A stretch of 23,122 nucleotides of DNA, taken from the NCBI GenBank assembly GCA_003427395.1, contig BFEA01000387.1:1031811-1054932 (forward strand), written 5' to 3'. This DNA comes from Chara braunii. Taxonomy: Eukaryota > Streptophyta > Charophyceae > Charales > Characeae. The notes beneath the pieces are model-generated. The model saw nothing but the letters and a program-made list of their open reading frames with translations. It had not been told where the DNA came from and searched no databases. Each line of letters starts with the position of its first letter. Position 1 is the stretch's first letter. Positions 1-10,033 of this stretch are shown here, piece by piece. A program made the translations under genes and the position numbers.

Positions 1-55
1 TAGCAAATATTCAAATGAAAACTTTGAAGTCCGAGGTGGAGGAGAGTCCCGCGGG
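1..55 (+). pseudogene. LSU rRNA fragment (degenerate)
   Basis: The window opens inside the highly conserved nuclear LSU segment GTAGCAAATATTCAAA...AACTTTGAAG followed by a CCGA-GTGGAG-like stretch. Differences from the eukaryotic consensus (for example AAAAC for GAGAAC and GTCCGAGG for GGCCGAAG) fall at positions that are invariant in functional rRNA. Resemblance fades after about position 55. It is therefore a diverged rRNA-derived piece, not part of a working rRNA gene. The identification rests on my memory of the 28S/26S sequence, not on an alignment run. Confidence 0.7.
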
Positions 56-968
56 CATACTCTTACCCAGCCCCTCCACCGTGCGCTGCGGGGAATGGAC
101 AGCCCCCCGGCAAGAAGTCCTACCGCTCGAATTCCTTTCGGCCCATGGGCTAATCCCCCGCCGGCTCGCATGTACGTCGGACTGCTCAGCCCGACTTTTC
201 ACGACGGGCAGGATAGGGGAATTTGGCCGGCCTCCCAAACACGCGGGGATTCGTAAGTAAAAAAATAACGAGGCGCGTGCCCGAGGTTTCCGGCCATCAT
301 GGCGGTTACTAAACCCGGCGTCACATTCAGATAAAAAAAAAGGTCGCCGGACCGTAAAAATAGTACTACAAAAATATAAAATATTTAGAGACTTTGACCG
401 TGCGAAGGCGATGGACGAGGAAAAAAATGAAAATGCTAGCATCGTTCTAGCGCTGCCGACCGCAAAACCAAAGGGAATATCCCCGTCGGGCTCTTCGCGC
501 CACTCTGATATTCCCACGTCGCCACCACTCGACCTCGACCCATGAATCTCCTTGACGAAAGTCTGATATTGTAACCGATGGCGCTAGGGCCAAGGCTGGG
601 TCTAGCTCTGACGAACATCTAAATAATCAATATTGAGCGACGCCCGGAACTACCGAAACGCTTCAAAACCTCCCTATTGTTGGTGCCGCCCTCCGCACGT
701 ACGCACGGTCACAGGCGAGCACGCCAGTCAACGAGACAATCTTTTTAATCCTAACTCAATAAGAAATAAAAAATATGGCCGGCGATCACGCCGACTCTTC
801 AATCATCAACAAATAAAAGGATCACGCGCGCCTCAAATCCACGAGCCCACACACTCTTTATCCTAGTCAACCACCCAGCCAACATAAGCCGCAGACGCAG
901 ACGCGCCTCGCGCGGAATACTTAAATTTTAAACCAAACCTATTTTCTGCCGCATGCAAAAACCAGGGC

Positions 969-990
969 GGATACCCTTGTAAGGGTATTC
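969..990. repeat. Short palindrome near the right end of repeat R
   Basis: ATACCCTT and AAGGGTAT form an 8-bp inverted repeat around a GT spacer, with GG...TC outside it. It ends 11 bases before the R boundary. Copy 2 (14142-14159) has AATGGTAT in the right arm, which breaks one pair. It could be a terminal hairpin of R, but only two copies are visible. Confidence 0.5.
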
Positions 991-1001
991 GCGCCGACAA
1001 C

Positions 1002-2310
1002 TTACCAGACTATATTAAGAGACGTCCCGTCGCTTCGCCAAATCAGAAAGCTATAAATTCATCCACACTCCAAATGCTGACGAGAAATGAACCAATCCGA
1101 TTAGCCGACAGACTCAGGTTCGAGGCCTCCAACAATCTGTGCCCACACAAGTGTATGCCGCCAGGGGTTTAACCTGGATCTCCATTGTCCTGACACTACG
1201 ACGCTGGTGTATTATGCATCAATACTACATCATAAGTTCCAAAGGCCACCTAAAACCGTCCTCTCTCCTTTGCCCTAGACAAACGTCGGCTTCTCGTTGA
1301 GTATCCCGGCTAGACTCTTTCTCGTAAGCAGAGTCATACCCAGGGACGCGGGCCTTAAATGAGACCTCGGAAGGCACTCTCGCCTCCCTCCCGAAAATCC
1401 TCACAATCAAACACATATACATATATACACTTAAATCTCATCTCAGCTCCTTCTGCAGTCTAGTACAGAAATGCTAGGTCTCCATCCTGGCCCACCATAG
1501 TCTGGTTGATCGAGTCAGATCTACGGCCTACCGCATTGTTGCTTTAGCGGTAGTATCCTCTCGTTGGTTATGCAACAATAGGTATCCTCCTGATAAGCAT
1601 TCAATCAGGATTCGTGAAAGACTCGACTCATATTCCCCCCTATGCCACCGGAGTAATTCCCTGGGGCGTGCATAAACCCTTAAACTTTTACCCCGTTGGT
1701 AGACGTGGTTCCGCAGCCAGGTTGTGCTGGCTTGCAGCCATCCAATAGGGGTTGCGCCCTAGAGGTGCTAACCTTTACCGTTTAGCTTGGTATTCCTCAA
1801 TATGCCTTAGGATTAGCACAAGTGTCTAGACGGTGCGTCGCAAAACAGACCACAAGCCCGCTGCGGGACTACGCAGGGGTCTGTCTTACTTTTAGAGGCG
1901 TTTACCAGCTCCCTATGGGACAACATAGAAAGCACGGCCCCTTCTCACAATCACAAACAAATTCACCGCTAGGCTCACACAAGGCCGTGACCCACTGACT
2001 TGATCAGAGACAGCAGACCACACATCCCACGACATCTTAATGCACCGACTTGCGACCTTCTCAGTTCCGCCAATGATCCAAACCGTAATTCTGGTTCCTC
2101 TCGTCAGACTTTATCCGTTCAAACTTGTCTTACCATGCCCTTAAATCCATTAACCACCTTTCACACAAAGGAGGTCTCTCATCAATGAGTCTCCCAGCCA
2201 CCCCTCTCTTTCTAGGATGAGCTATCACGCGACCCCTTTTTAAAACACCTTTCTTTTGAAGATGAGTTTTTCAATAAACAACACTACCACCTTCCTTAAT
2301 TTGAAAGGGT
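1002..2310. other. Non-coding stretch, no gene recognised
   Basis: Frames on both strands are short and look random. I see no protein domain, tRNA or rRNA motif. Several short inverted repeats occur (listed separately). The sequence is not obviously related to the LINE or to R. Confidence 0.6.
1528..1884. repeat. Run of closely spaced inverted repeats
   Basis: Hairpins visible by eye are: CTACCGC/GCGGTAG (1528-1553); TCCTGAT/ATCAGGA (1588-1610); GCAGCCAG/CTGGCTTGC with one bulge (1713-1735); TAGGG/CCCTA with a six-base loop (1746-1761); and a compound one at 1845-1884, where ACAGACC/GGTCTGT encloses CCCGC-T-GCGGG. Stems of 5-7 bp arise by chance a few times per kb, so only the density and the compound hairpin are notable. 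Confidence 0.4.
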
Positions 2311-2440
2311 CTCAACCATAAAACGACTCGAACCGAGGAACCTACTTATGAGTCCTCTCCACAACTCAACCACGAAACAACTCAAACTAAGGGATCTGCC
2401 TATGGGCCCTCTTCGCAACTCAACCGTAAAACATCCGACA
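2311..2440. repeat. 54-bp tandem repeat, about 2.4 copies
   Basis: Units start with CTCAACC at 2311, 2365 and 2419, exactly 54 bp apart; the third is partial. The units are diverged. Each of the first two contains a short hairpin at the same place: GAGGA/TCCTC in unit 1 and AGGG/CCCT in unit 2, so the stem sequence changed while pairing was kept. The loop of unit 1 contains CTACTTATGAG, which faintly resembles the CTAAACTTATAG core at 9.1-10 kb. Confidence 0.7.
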
Positions 2441-3900
2441 TGGTAAGTATTCGAGTCTCAGAGACTCGCAAAATCCCTTAGGATTCTCACACTTCTGTCA
2501 CACAACAAACTGCACTACCTCTTCTTATATTCGGCTCTATCACCCGCCCGTGGACAAATCGCACGAGTATACGGGAGAGTAGACGGTCCACATCCATTCA
2601 TTCCCTATTCATGAAATACATAGCCCACGAGATGTTTCTCATACATGTCTCACACAAAACCATCATACATGAGGATAAAACCACACATGTGAGAGTGCTT
2701 GTGATCGCCATATATAAGGATTAGTCTCAGATAAAATTTCAACTCAATATATACACAGAGGTATAATATCCCAACTCAAAAGCGAATCAATATGGTCTTG
2801 AATTACATATATACACATAGAGTCGAACAATCTCAACTAAAACTGGCACCAATGGTCCAGTATTGCTCAAAACATCATCGCCTCCTTAGTCAGAGCTAAA
2901 CTGAAACAGCTCTAGACAGGGCGTAATCGCACCCCTCAAATTGGAGGGATCCACGTAACTCAAGACATATCCAAATATCCAATCCGCAACACAAGGTTCA
3001 TCATACCTCGATCAATCATAAGCTTACAACAGTCTCGAATCGAAGCATCGAGCATACTCCTCTCTCATATCTCAACACAACTCGCATAGTAAGAGGTTTA
3101 ACACACTAACTCTCGAGGTCATAACGTCCTAAAACCATAACTCAGGACCCACTCAATTTAGAGCAGCTCCTATTATACAACGTATGAGCGTGTACCCTCT
3201 CACAACTCAGGGTGGTATGGTTAAAAATAAACCCAGCCCCTAAAACACAATCAACTTATCTTAAATCGTAGGAAGACATTCCTGGATGAGAGTATATGTC
3301 TTAAAGACGCACAAATGTCTCAATCAAAGTCAAATCAGTCCTCCTAATAAGACCCACCCTCGCATGACCTCCTGATGTACTCAAGTCTATATTATAAATC
3401 ATACCCTCATCCATTTCTTAGCTTCCATGACCCATACATATGTGAGGTTCATTCTCATATTCTAACCAGTCTACCCTTGAGTAGATACAAAACCTTAAAA
3501 CCTGCTTATCTAATATAACCTAAGGTCTCTTATGATCTGATATATACACCTAATGCACTAACGGCATGTATACACCTCTTCTAACCCGTTCCGTATATAG
3601 TCAAGATCCTGTAAACTAAAACACAAGGCCGGAATCACACAATTAGTTAGCCTTCTACCTTGGCTCCCATGTACACGCATATACACAAGCTCATAGGAGA
3701 CGTTCCTTGGCAGAATACAAGGGCACCCTCTATCGCCTTGCTACTCCCCAAACCTCATCCCAATCTACAACCTTGTCATCTGGATCGTGGGAGTTCGCAT
3801 AGGTATCCACAATATTGACCATGTCCCTTAGTCCTTGACCATGGTGTAAAAACCTTTGGTCAGGTACAGGCCACACATCAGTTCACACGTAAAACGCCCA
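2441..3900. other. Non-coding, with a weak 60-bp tandem repeat
   Basis: No gene is recognised. Near 2751-2870 two diverged 60-bp units can be aligned, starting at ATACACAGAG (2751) and ATACACATAG (2811), followed by AACTCAAAA/AACTAAAA and an ATGGTC block. The DNA is AT-rich with many CTC and CACA steps on the plus strand. Confidence 0.5.
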
Positions 3901-3911
3901 TATCCCCACTC

Positions 3912-4437
3912 TCACGCCCTCAAAGCGGCTTCCGCTGCGGCCTCCACCCTTGCCTGTCCCCCAAAACACTTCACTACCAGAAATTCAGGCAGGACGACTC
4001 GTAATGGGGCAGAAGGAAACCCAAATTTCTCGGTACGCTTGACTTCTACATGGGTCACCACTCGCTCTTCCCCTTCTATGGACCCTGTCCCCAGCCCATT
4101 TTGTCGTCGCTCCTTCAACTATTCTCAATGGCCTCGCAAGCATGCTTCCGTGCCCAAGTGCCAACTCGACCCCATGCTTGACCCAGAATGAGGAAGATGC
4201 GTACAGGGTTACCCTTACGATCGCACAACCTTCATCATCGTTAAAGTCGGATTCTATCCAAGCGAAAATACCCACATCCATCAATGTGCCCCACCAGGAA
4301 GAAATATACTCTCCTTCCCCGACTCTCCTCGGCAAGGATACCTCGAGTCCATCTTCCTTTCTAATGGGCAAGACCATGTTAGGATCTTCCTTTCTAACAG
4401 GCAAGGTCATGTTAGGATCTTCCTTTGCATAAGGCAT
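3912..4437 (-). pseudogene. Possible decayed coding segment, function unknown
   Basis: This is locally more GC-rich than its surroundings. A minus-strand frame runs open from 4437 and reads plausibly as protein (KEDPNM repeats, then WWGTLMDVGIFAWIESDFND). Near 4120 the protein-like reading seems to move to another minus frame, which continues to 3912 (IEGEERVVTHVEVKRTEKFG and VVKCFGGQARVEAAAEAALR), suggesting one frameshift. The N-terminal part contains in-frame 11-residue repeats. No family is recognised and no start signal is evident. The overlapping plus-strand frame of 111 residues is Ser/Pro/Arg-rich and looks like a shadow. It may be a remnant of a retroelement gag or a host exon, or chance. 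Confidence 0.3.
4352..4428. repeat. 33-bp tandem repeat, 2.3 copies
   Basis: Units begin with TCTTCCTTTC at 4352, 4385 and 4418 (partial), exactly 33 bp apart, with a few substitutions. The period is divisible by three. In the minus frame it encodes an 11-residue repeat of the form KEDPNMxLPxR, which mildly supports a coding origin. Confidence 0.85.
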
Positions 4438-4439
4438 CC

Positions 4440-6640
4440 TGAGTTGTCTTCGCTCTGGTCTGGGTTCTGCCCATCATAGAAGAATGTCCAACATACGCCT
4501 TTCGTTACCATACATAATCACGTTCCAACATCCCTACCCTTGAAGCCTTAACTTCATATCACCTTTCACTAAAATTCATCCTTTCCAGTGTTTACGACCA
4601 CCCAGTTTGGAGAAAATAATACTGGTAATATATCATGTCAATATCGCAGCCATAGATATCAAAAATTCATAATTATAATACTCATGGAAAAACGATATAC
4701 TACCATAGTAACTAACAACAATGATACTCATGATAATCAAACACATCATACACAAGCTAGTCAGTTACTCAAAGCGTATACAAATATCTCATAACAACAA
4801 GCCTATGTCAACGGGCATAACCTATGATAAACACGTTATGATCAGGGATATGATTGTCAACAGTTAGCGCTCTCAGATATAATTCCTGTGAGAGCACCAC
4901 ACTTTACTCCCCCAGCTTTGACAGAAGTATATTGTGGCGAGCGGCAGTGTAATCCTTTTCAGAAAGGATAGCATCTTAAATCCCCGAGTCTCATTAAAGG
5001 ATCAAGCCTCACTGCTTCTCCCCCCGATTCCAGCACTCGCTCCTTGCAGACCCTTGTCTACAAAGTAACCAACCTCACCATACACGTTTCGGGGTGCGCT
5101 ATCCCGTCCTGCGCTGGTGAACCTACTTGACGTAAAAATAGTTGGGGATTCACCCCCTACCTTTTTTTGTAACAAGTAGTAGTTGTTTTCCTCATAGGCC
5201 ATGGTCTGATAAGGCTCAAACACTTTCCTCCTATTCAGTAGTAGTGTAATTATTCTGTCACGGGAGATATAACAACAACACCCCACTATGGACCAGGAAC
5301 ATAGTTTCGGCGTGGGTCTTACTACTACCTCGAAGACAAGATTATAACTTATTCAAAGCTATCTCTTAGGGGACCAATAACATAGGATTGCAACCTTCCT
5401 TAGGGTAGACCTTACACATCGACCACTTTCTGAGAAGTACTTATCTCAAGAAGGCAGTCACTCTATTCACCTCTGAATCGGCATCAGACGTAGATTCTGC
5501 ATAATATCTCTACTCTTTTTTGAAGAGCAACCCAAACACACAAACTTTAACAGACAGCCATAAATCGATAATTGGACTTGAGATACTCATATAAATCTTT
5601 GCAGACTGGATAGTTCAAACACATACTTCAGATACATAGCCCATTAAAGAAATATAATCATAAAGCACATAGTCTCACATAAATAGACGTCAGACAAACT
5701 TACTCAAGTAAAATCTGACATATACGGATGAGTTCAATACATAACTCAAGAGAAGTGCCCTTAGCCAAGAATAGTCTCAAGTCCTTAGCCCCAACCCTAT
5801 AGATTCAAGCGGATGGTCCAAACCTGGAAAGATTCAAGCGAAAGTCTAAACACCAATTACAATTCATTACCCCATCAAAAGTAAGCAAAATAATCTAGGT
5901 GTTAGCTTCTTCACTACTATTCCGCCTGCCTCTAGGATCAGATATCCTCCTTTATAGAGACAGATGTCATGCAAATTCACGACTCCCAGAAGCCCTTTCT
6001 ATTGAGGCCTTAACACGGGGCTCACTGCATATGTTTACTGCCTTATACGCCTAATTCAAACATACCACGCGGGACAGACCTCAAATTTTAATGGCTATAC
6101 AACTCGAGCAACTGCCTAGAACCCAGACTCAAGGATCCCAATCCATACTCATACAGGCTTTCAACATCCTTAGCCTGACTCTCCTCGAAGTCCCTTGATG
6201 ACTTCTAACATAATAGGCTTCCTTTACTCATCCTATACCTCGCCCTAAAGCCAAAGTACCCTATTGCACTTTTGACCACTCGGGTAACTCCCCTTAGCCA
6301 TAATGGGTACATTATGAGGCTAACCCCCTCAACCAACATGCCCAGTCACATTGGCATCATCTCATTTCACCTCAACCATATCAATTATGCAAAGCATCGT
6401 CAGCGTCAGTCAACTATCAGGGTCAAAAACGGTACTCAACTCCAACTGCCATCATGCTAGTCAGGGTATGTAAGTGCATAGTCAAAACTTATCCCTCTCG
6501 TGCCATCCTCACTGCACCAACCAGAACTCACTCACACAATCAACCCTCACTCGCTTTCTATCCAACACCTTCAATCAATTAACCATAAAACCCAAAAACT
6601 TCTCACATTGCCTAGTTCTCACATTCCCATACCCGGATGT
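4440..6640. other. Long non-coding stretch, nothing recognised
   Basis: AT-rich sequence with only short, random-looking frames on both strands. I see no domain, RNA gene, strong repeat or transposon terminus. Overlapping plus-strand frames near 6474-6978 carry no recognisable motif and are probably accidental. Confidence 0.6.
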
Positions 6641-7560
6641 CGTTCCACCAGGGACAACGGCAGACAACCGTTATCCCCGGCAACGGCGCCACCTGTCGAG
6701 CGCATCGGTCCGGCACCGCACAATGCAACGCGGGACCTTCCCGGCCGCGTCACGCAGAAGTTGGTATAAATCCTCGCCGCGAATATATACATGGAGTTTT
6801 CGCAAGCCGCTCCAGCCGAGTGCGTCAGCCATACCTCCCGCGAGCCCCTTTGAGAGGATTGGGCCTACGCGAGGCACGACTTACCTCCACCTTACGGAAG
6901 TTGTCACCTCCCTTCGGTGGGTGTATCCCCGTTGAGCTACCAGTCCACAGTACGAAAGATAACCAGTTGCAATCGTAGAGGTGGACCAGTCGAGGGCGTT
7001 TCTCGTTTTCTGTAGCATAGGGGGTACTTGCGGTAATACGCCTCTATCGGACCCGCATGCGAATCGACATCTTGGGGGGCTGAGGTCCCAAACGCGACTC
7101 GACGTCGGTCGACTAGGACGCATCCCACACACCACGCGTACACCACTCTAACAAACACAAAAATGAAACACACACACACACGTCAAACGATGCGACAACA
7201 CTCCTAGTCCCTTCAGTAGCCATCCCATAACTTTCCGACGGGGAAATCGGATAGGCGACACTCGCGAGACTTAGTATAAAACCGCGCGGACGCAGGGCCT
7301 ACTCATATCGACTAGCAATGCAAACGTACGCAAGCAGTCGCAATGATGGTGTGCCATGTAGCACCCGTACTCATGCGATCCTCGTTAATCTCGAGGGTCG
7401 GGTTCGACACTCAAGCGTCGGCTGATACGCGCCTTGAGGGTTAATCTCTCGACGTTGGACAACCGCCAAGCGCGGTTGAGAACCACACCCTCTTCTGCAC
7501 CCTGCTGAGAGCGGGTGGTACACAGGTTCACCCCTGTGGTGGCAATCGTCTTTTATCGCC
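6641..7560. other. GC-richer non-coding block with a (CA)n tract
   Basis: GC content rises compared with the flanks. Many frames overlap on both strands without a recognisable domain, which is usual for GC-rich non-coding DNA. A short CA microsatellite lies at about 7167-7181. The inverted repeats at its right end are listed separately. It may be an old insertion, but I see no termini or target-site duplication. Confidence 0.5.
7380..7538. repeat. Four successive inverted repeats
   Basis: CCTCG/CGAGG (7380-7396), CTCAAG/CTTGAG (7410-7438), CAACCGC/GCGGTTG with a five-base loop (7460-7478), and CACAGG/CCTGTG with a six-base loop (7521-7538). The third is the strongest. Individually most could be chance, but four in about 160 bases is dense and suggests a structured transcript or decayed palindromic repeat. 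Confidence 0.4.
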
Positions 7561-8424
7561 CTGGAAACCAGCTCCTTCTTCTAGGGTCTGAAAACGATTC
7601 AAGGGGTTTGACTTTGACGGCTGTCACGGACTACAACGTCCAACTATAAAATTCTAAAAAACAAAGAATAAAAGAGGGTCTTCCTTTTCTTTCAAGCCAT
7701 AATCTAGCTAACCCTTGCGCACGACCACAGTAAGCCTCGCTCATACCCAAGGCACATATGAATATATACATAAGGTTTATTTATATAGGACGATCACTTC
7801 TCACAGTCACAGTGAGACTCCTCTCTGCCATATATGTATGTAATCGCAGACAGTCACATCCAGAGTCCGAACCACAAACATACTTGCAATCACATCAAAG
7901 ATTCAACAAAAGTCCACGCACTACACGGGGTCAACTTCAACCATTCTCTATGCTCATACCCCTTGCTTTAGTCATACAAACCTCACTCTTGTGCAACTCC
8001 CCAAAATAAATGCTTAGTACTTTTGTTAAATGGCCATTCAATAAAGTCCAGGTGACAACACAATGAAACAATTCAAACCACAGGGCTAAAGCCTTTAGAT
8101 TGAGTCGCAGGAGTGGATTGGAGTTGAATCGCAAACGGACAAATCGACAACCGACCTGTTATCAGTGACAATAGAAGATGATCCTCGAGGGATCAAGCTG
8201 AATCTAGTCCAAGTCCTGAATCAAACGATCAAGAAGACATGTAGCATAAGACCGGTCAATCCCCAAACTAAATCTATAAGTCCTTGGGGAATAATCCCCA
8301 TATCATGATCTCACTCAAAATCTTCCTAATTGACTAATCCTGAATCTACTGCTAAGCAGTGCCTAAAGCAAAGGTAGACCCTGACATAATCTCCCCTCCA
8401 CAGGGTGGATCGCCAGAATTGTCA
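7561..8424. other. Non-coding stretch, nothing recognised
   Basis: AT-rich, with short frames only on both strands. No RNA gene, strong repeat or mobile-element terminus is visible. Confidence 0.6.
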
Positions 8425-8790
8425 CCTGTCAAAATATAATCTCTCCCTTAAACTAAGAAAATTTCGGCAGCGCTTCCCGTAGGAAAAGTGCCTTTACATA
8501 ATTTATATAAGCCTGAATATGAAAGCAGAAATTGTCTTCAACTTTCCAAAGTCCAATTTTGTCTAACTCCCTGAATTAGCAAAAATTTGGGCAGCAGTCC
8601 CTTTAGAAAATGAGACTTTCCAGATTTTTACTAAGCCATATATGAACTTTAGACAGTTGAACTTTGAAAAGTCAAAAAGTTGACGAACTCCTTGGATTTG
8701 CATAAATTTCGGCAACGCTTTCCGTAGAGAAAGTAGCTTACCAAAATTTATACAAAGCCAAGTATAACAAAAGATCCCAAAAAATACGAA
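8425..8790. repeat. About 122-bp degenerate tandem repeat, three units
   Basis: Three diverged units align on an ATTTSGGCA block at 8461, 8584 and 8705 (spacings 123 and 121). Each is preceded by a CTCCCT/CTCCTT-like stretch and followed by a GTAGGAAAAGT/GTAGAGAAAGT-like block, then ATTTATAYAARCC in units 1 and 3. Divergence between units is high. In unit 1, GGCA/TGCC and TTCC/GGAA can form a compound hairpin around CGTA. Function is unknown. Confidence 0.7.
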
Positions 8791-9727
8791 AGTTGATCTA
8801 AGTAAAAAAAAACTTAGCCCAGAAAATGCAGGAATTGAAACTAACTCTTATGGCACTAGCACGTGGCGAGCAACTAAAGCAACTAAAGCAACTACCTATC
8901 AAACTGAAACTCAGACAAAGCAGTAGCCTCACGCAGTCACATGCAGGCCAAGTCACAAAAGTAAGTACTCTCACCATCCCCAAGTCAACTTGGCAGACAA
9001 TAGTTCATAGTCTTTCAATGATTTAACCCCTTTATACCCAGCTTACATAAGGCATAAGGTCAAGACACCCAAACTTATGGAATGAACCTTACCTTAGCCA
9101 GGCCTAAAGTCAAGCCACCCAAACTTATGGAATGAGCCTAACTTACTCAAAGTATACACAATCACAGGGCACAACAACTTTTCTCTTCTTTGGGCATATG
9201 ACTAGGTCATTCTAGTCGCCCTGAACTGTTTAAATAGCCAAGTTATATTTACCTCTCTGAATTTAATCTTCAAAATGGGCGTAGGACTGATTCATTTGTC
9301 TTAGAAACAATGCTCAGTCGGCCCAAGTTACCTTTAGTTATACTCTAAGTTATACTCTCTTCAGGTTGTGATATGTCATAGTCAGACCACCTAAGCTTAT
9401 AGAACGGTCTGATCAGTTTGTTCGTAAATAGAATAACAATAAAATATAGTAAAATTATAACCTTTGGGTTCCAGCATGTGCGGTCTTTGAGTCAGACCAC
9501 CTGAACTTACATAACAATCTGGCTCTCTGCCTTATTCGTTTCTCTCTGATCCAATCTGTGCGTGGCATTGGGCTAGACCACGTAAACTTACAGAACGGTA
9601 TGCCCTTTGTCAGATTCATTTTCTCAAAATAAAGCAGGAAGGGACTGAACCACCTAAACTTATAGAATGACTCAGACCTCCTCGTTCAGAACCAAATAAA
9701 AAGAGGAAAGTCCAAAATAACCAAGGC

Positions 9728-9763
9728 GACCAAGGCACCTGAACTTATAGAATGCACTTGGTC
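9728..9763. repeat. Hairpin unit 7 of the AACTTA family
   Basis: GACCAAG and CTTGGTC pair perfectly over 7 bp around the core CACCTGAACTTATAGAAT. The arms share no sequence with those of unit 10, which has the same core, so this is one of the clearest cases of pairing kept despite sequence change. Confidence 0.75.
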
Positions 9764-9900
9764 CCTGAAAAAGGTCAAACACAATCAACCCTCGCAAGTC
9801 AGAGCAACCAGACCACCTAAACTTATAGAACGATCTGATTCTCCATACAAATCCACAGCACTAGGTCTCCCCAAGCTTATGGGGACTTCCCAGCCTCCAG

Positions 9901-9940
9901 AGCAATCAGACCACCTAAACTTATAGAACGGTCTGATGCT
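9901..9940. repeat. Hairpin unit 10 of the AACTTA family
   Basis: ATCAGACC pairs with GGTCTGAT (8 bp perfect) and extends by AGC/GCT past one bulged A. The loop region holds CTA-AACTTA-TAG. It is the longest stem of the type with CTA/TAG closure. Confidence 0.8.
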
Positions 9941-9965
9941 CCACACTATCCAAAATAAACAAAGC

Positions 9966-10000
9966 GCTGGGTCTCCCCAAACTTATGGGGACTTCCCAGC
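9966..10000. repeat. Hairpin unit 11 (second subtype) of the AACTTA family
   Basis: Outer stem GCTGGG/CCCAGC (6 bp) and inner stem TCCCCA/TGGGGA (6 bp) close the loop AACTTA, with only TC and CTT unpaired between the stems. Unit 9 (9861-9893) is the same subtype, with loop AGCTTA and one outer mismatch. Confidence 0.85.
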
Positions 10001-10033
10001 CTTGATAACCCAGTCAAACCTCACGCAAAACTG

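Larger units (their letters stand above)
1..1001. repeat. Direct repeat R, copy 1 (rRNA-headed, about 1 kb)
   Basis: This stretch matches 13200-14172 almost end to end, by eye about 93% identical with mostly transition differences and small indels. Similarity stops sharply after GCGCCGACAAC in both copies (1001 here, 14172 there). Copy 1 has about 25 bases near 199-223 that copy 2 lacks; the break is flanked by a short run of T in both. The first 55 bases resemble nuclear LSU rRNA and the rest does not. No reading frame keeps a recognisable domain in both copies. It could be an rRNA-headed SINE-like or chimeric mobile repeat, or an old segmental duplication. I see no terminal inverted repeat, LTR or poly(A) tail. 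Confidence 0.85.
9055..10000. repeat. Family of about 11 hairpins: conserved loop, changing stems
   Basis: Eleven units share a core close to CACCTAAACTTATAGAAYG. Approximate positions are 9055-9091, 9107-9144, 9381-9413, 9489-9525, 9570-9605, 9643-9677, 9728-9763, 9809-9837, 9861-9893, 9901-9940 and 9966-10000. Each core is flanked by arms that pair, but the arm sequence differs: TAAGGT/ACCTTA, TCAGACC/GGTCTGA, GAGTCAGA/TCTGGCTC, GGGC/GCCC, GACCAAG/CTTGGTC, GCTGGG/CCCAGC. An inner stem of CTA/TAG or CCA/TGG closes a hexaloop AACTTA in most units. Units 2, 6 and 8 pair less well. Spacing is irregular, so this is not a simple satellite. It may be a structured ncRNA region, the structured interior of a retroelement, or a mobile hairpin repeat. 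Confidence 0.8.

Noticed and set aside
11-517. A 168-codon minus-strand open frame in repeat R
   Set aside because: Its first part covers rRNA-like DNA, and copy 2 of R breaks and shifts the frame. No domain is seen, so it is not supported as coding.
490-530. Primer-binding-site-like sequence (minus-strand ATATCAGAGTGG, or GTATCAGAGTGG in copy 2) suggesting an LTR element
   Set aside because: Only about nine bases agree with a Met-tRNA-type primer site, and no LTRs, polypurine tract or gag-pol frames flank it.
1115-1130. GGTTCGAGGCC, a match to the tRNA B-box
   Set aside because: The flanking T-stem does not pair and no A-box lies upstream.
1500-1512. TCTGGTTGATC, like the start of SSU rRNA
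   Set aside because: The match is about ten bases and the following conserved SSU sequence is absent.
6820-6960. tRNA-like A-box on the minus strand (TAGCTCAACGGG)
   Set aside because: No D-stem partner, no GGTTCGA-type B-box at a suitable distance and no cloverleaf could be drawn.
9055-10000. CRISPR array as an explanation for the repeated hairpins
   Set aside because: Spacing is irregular, the repeat arms vary, and the context is eukaryotic with no cas genes.
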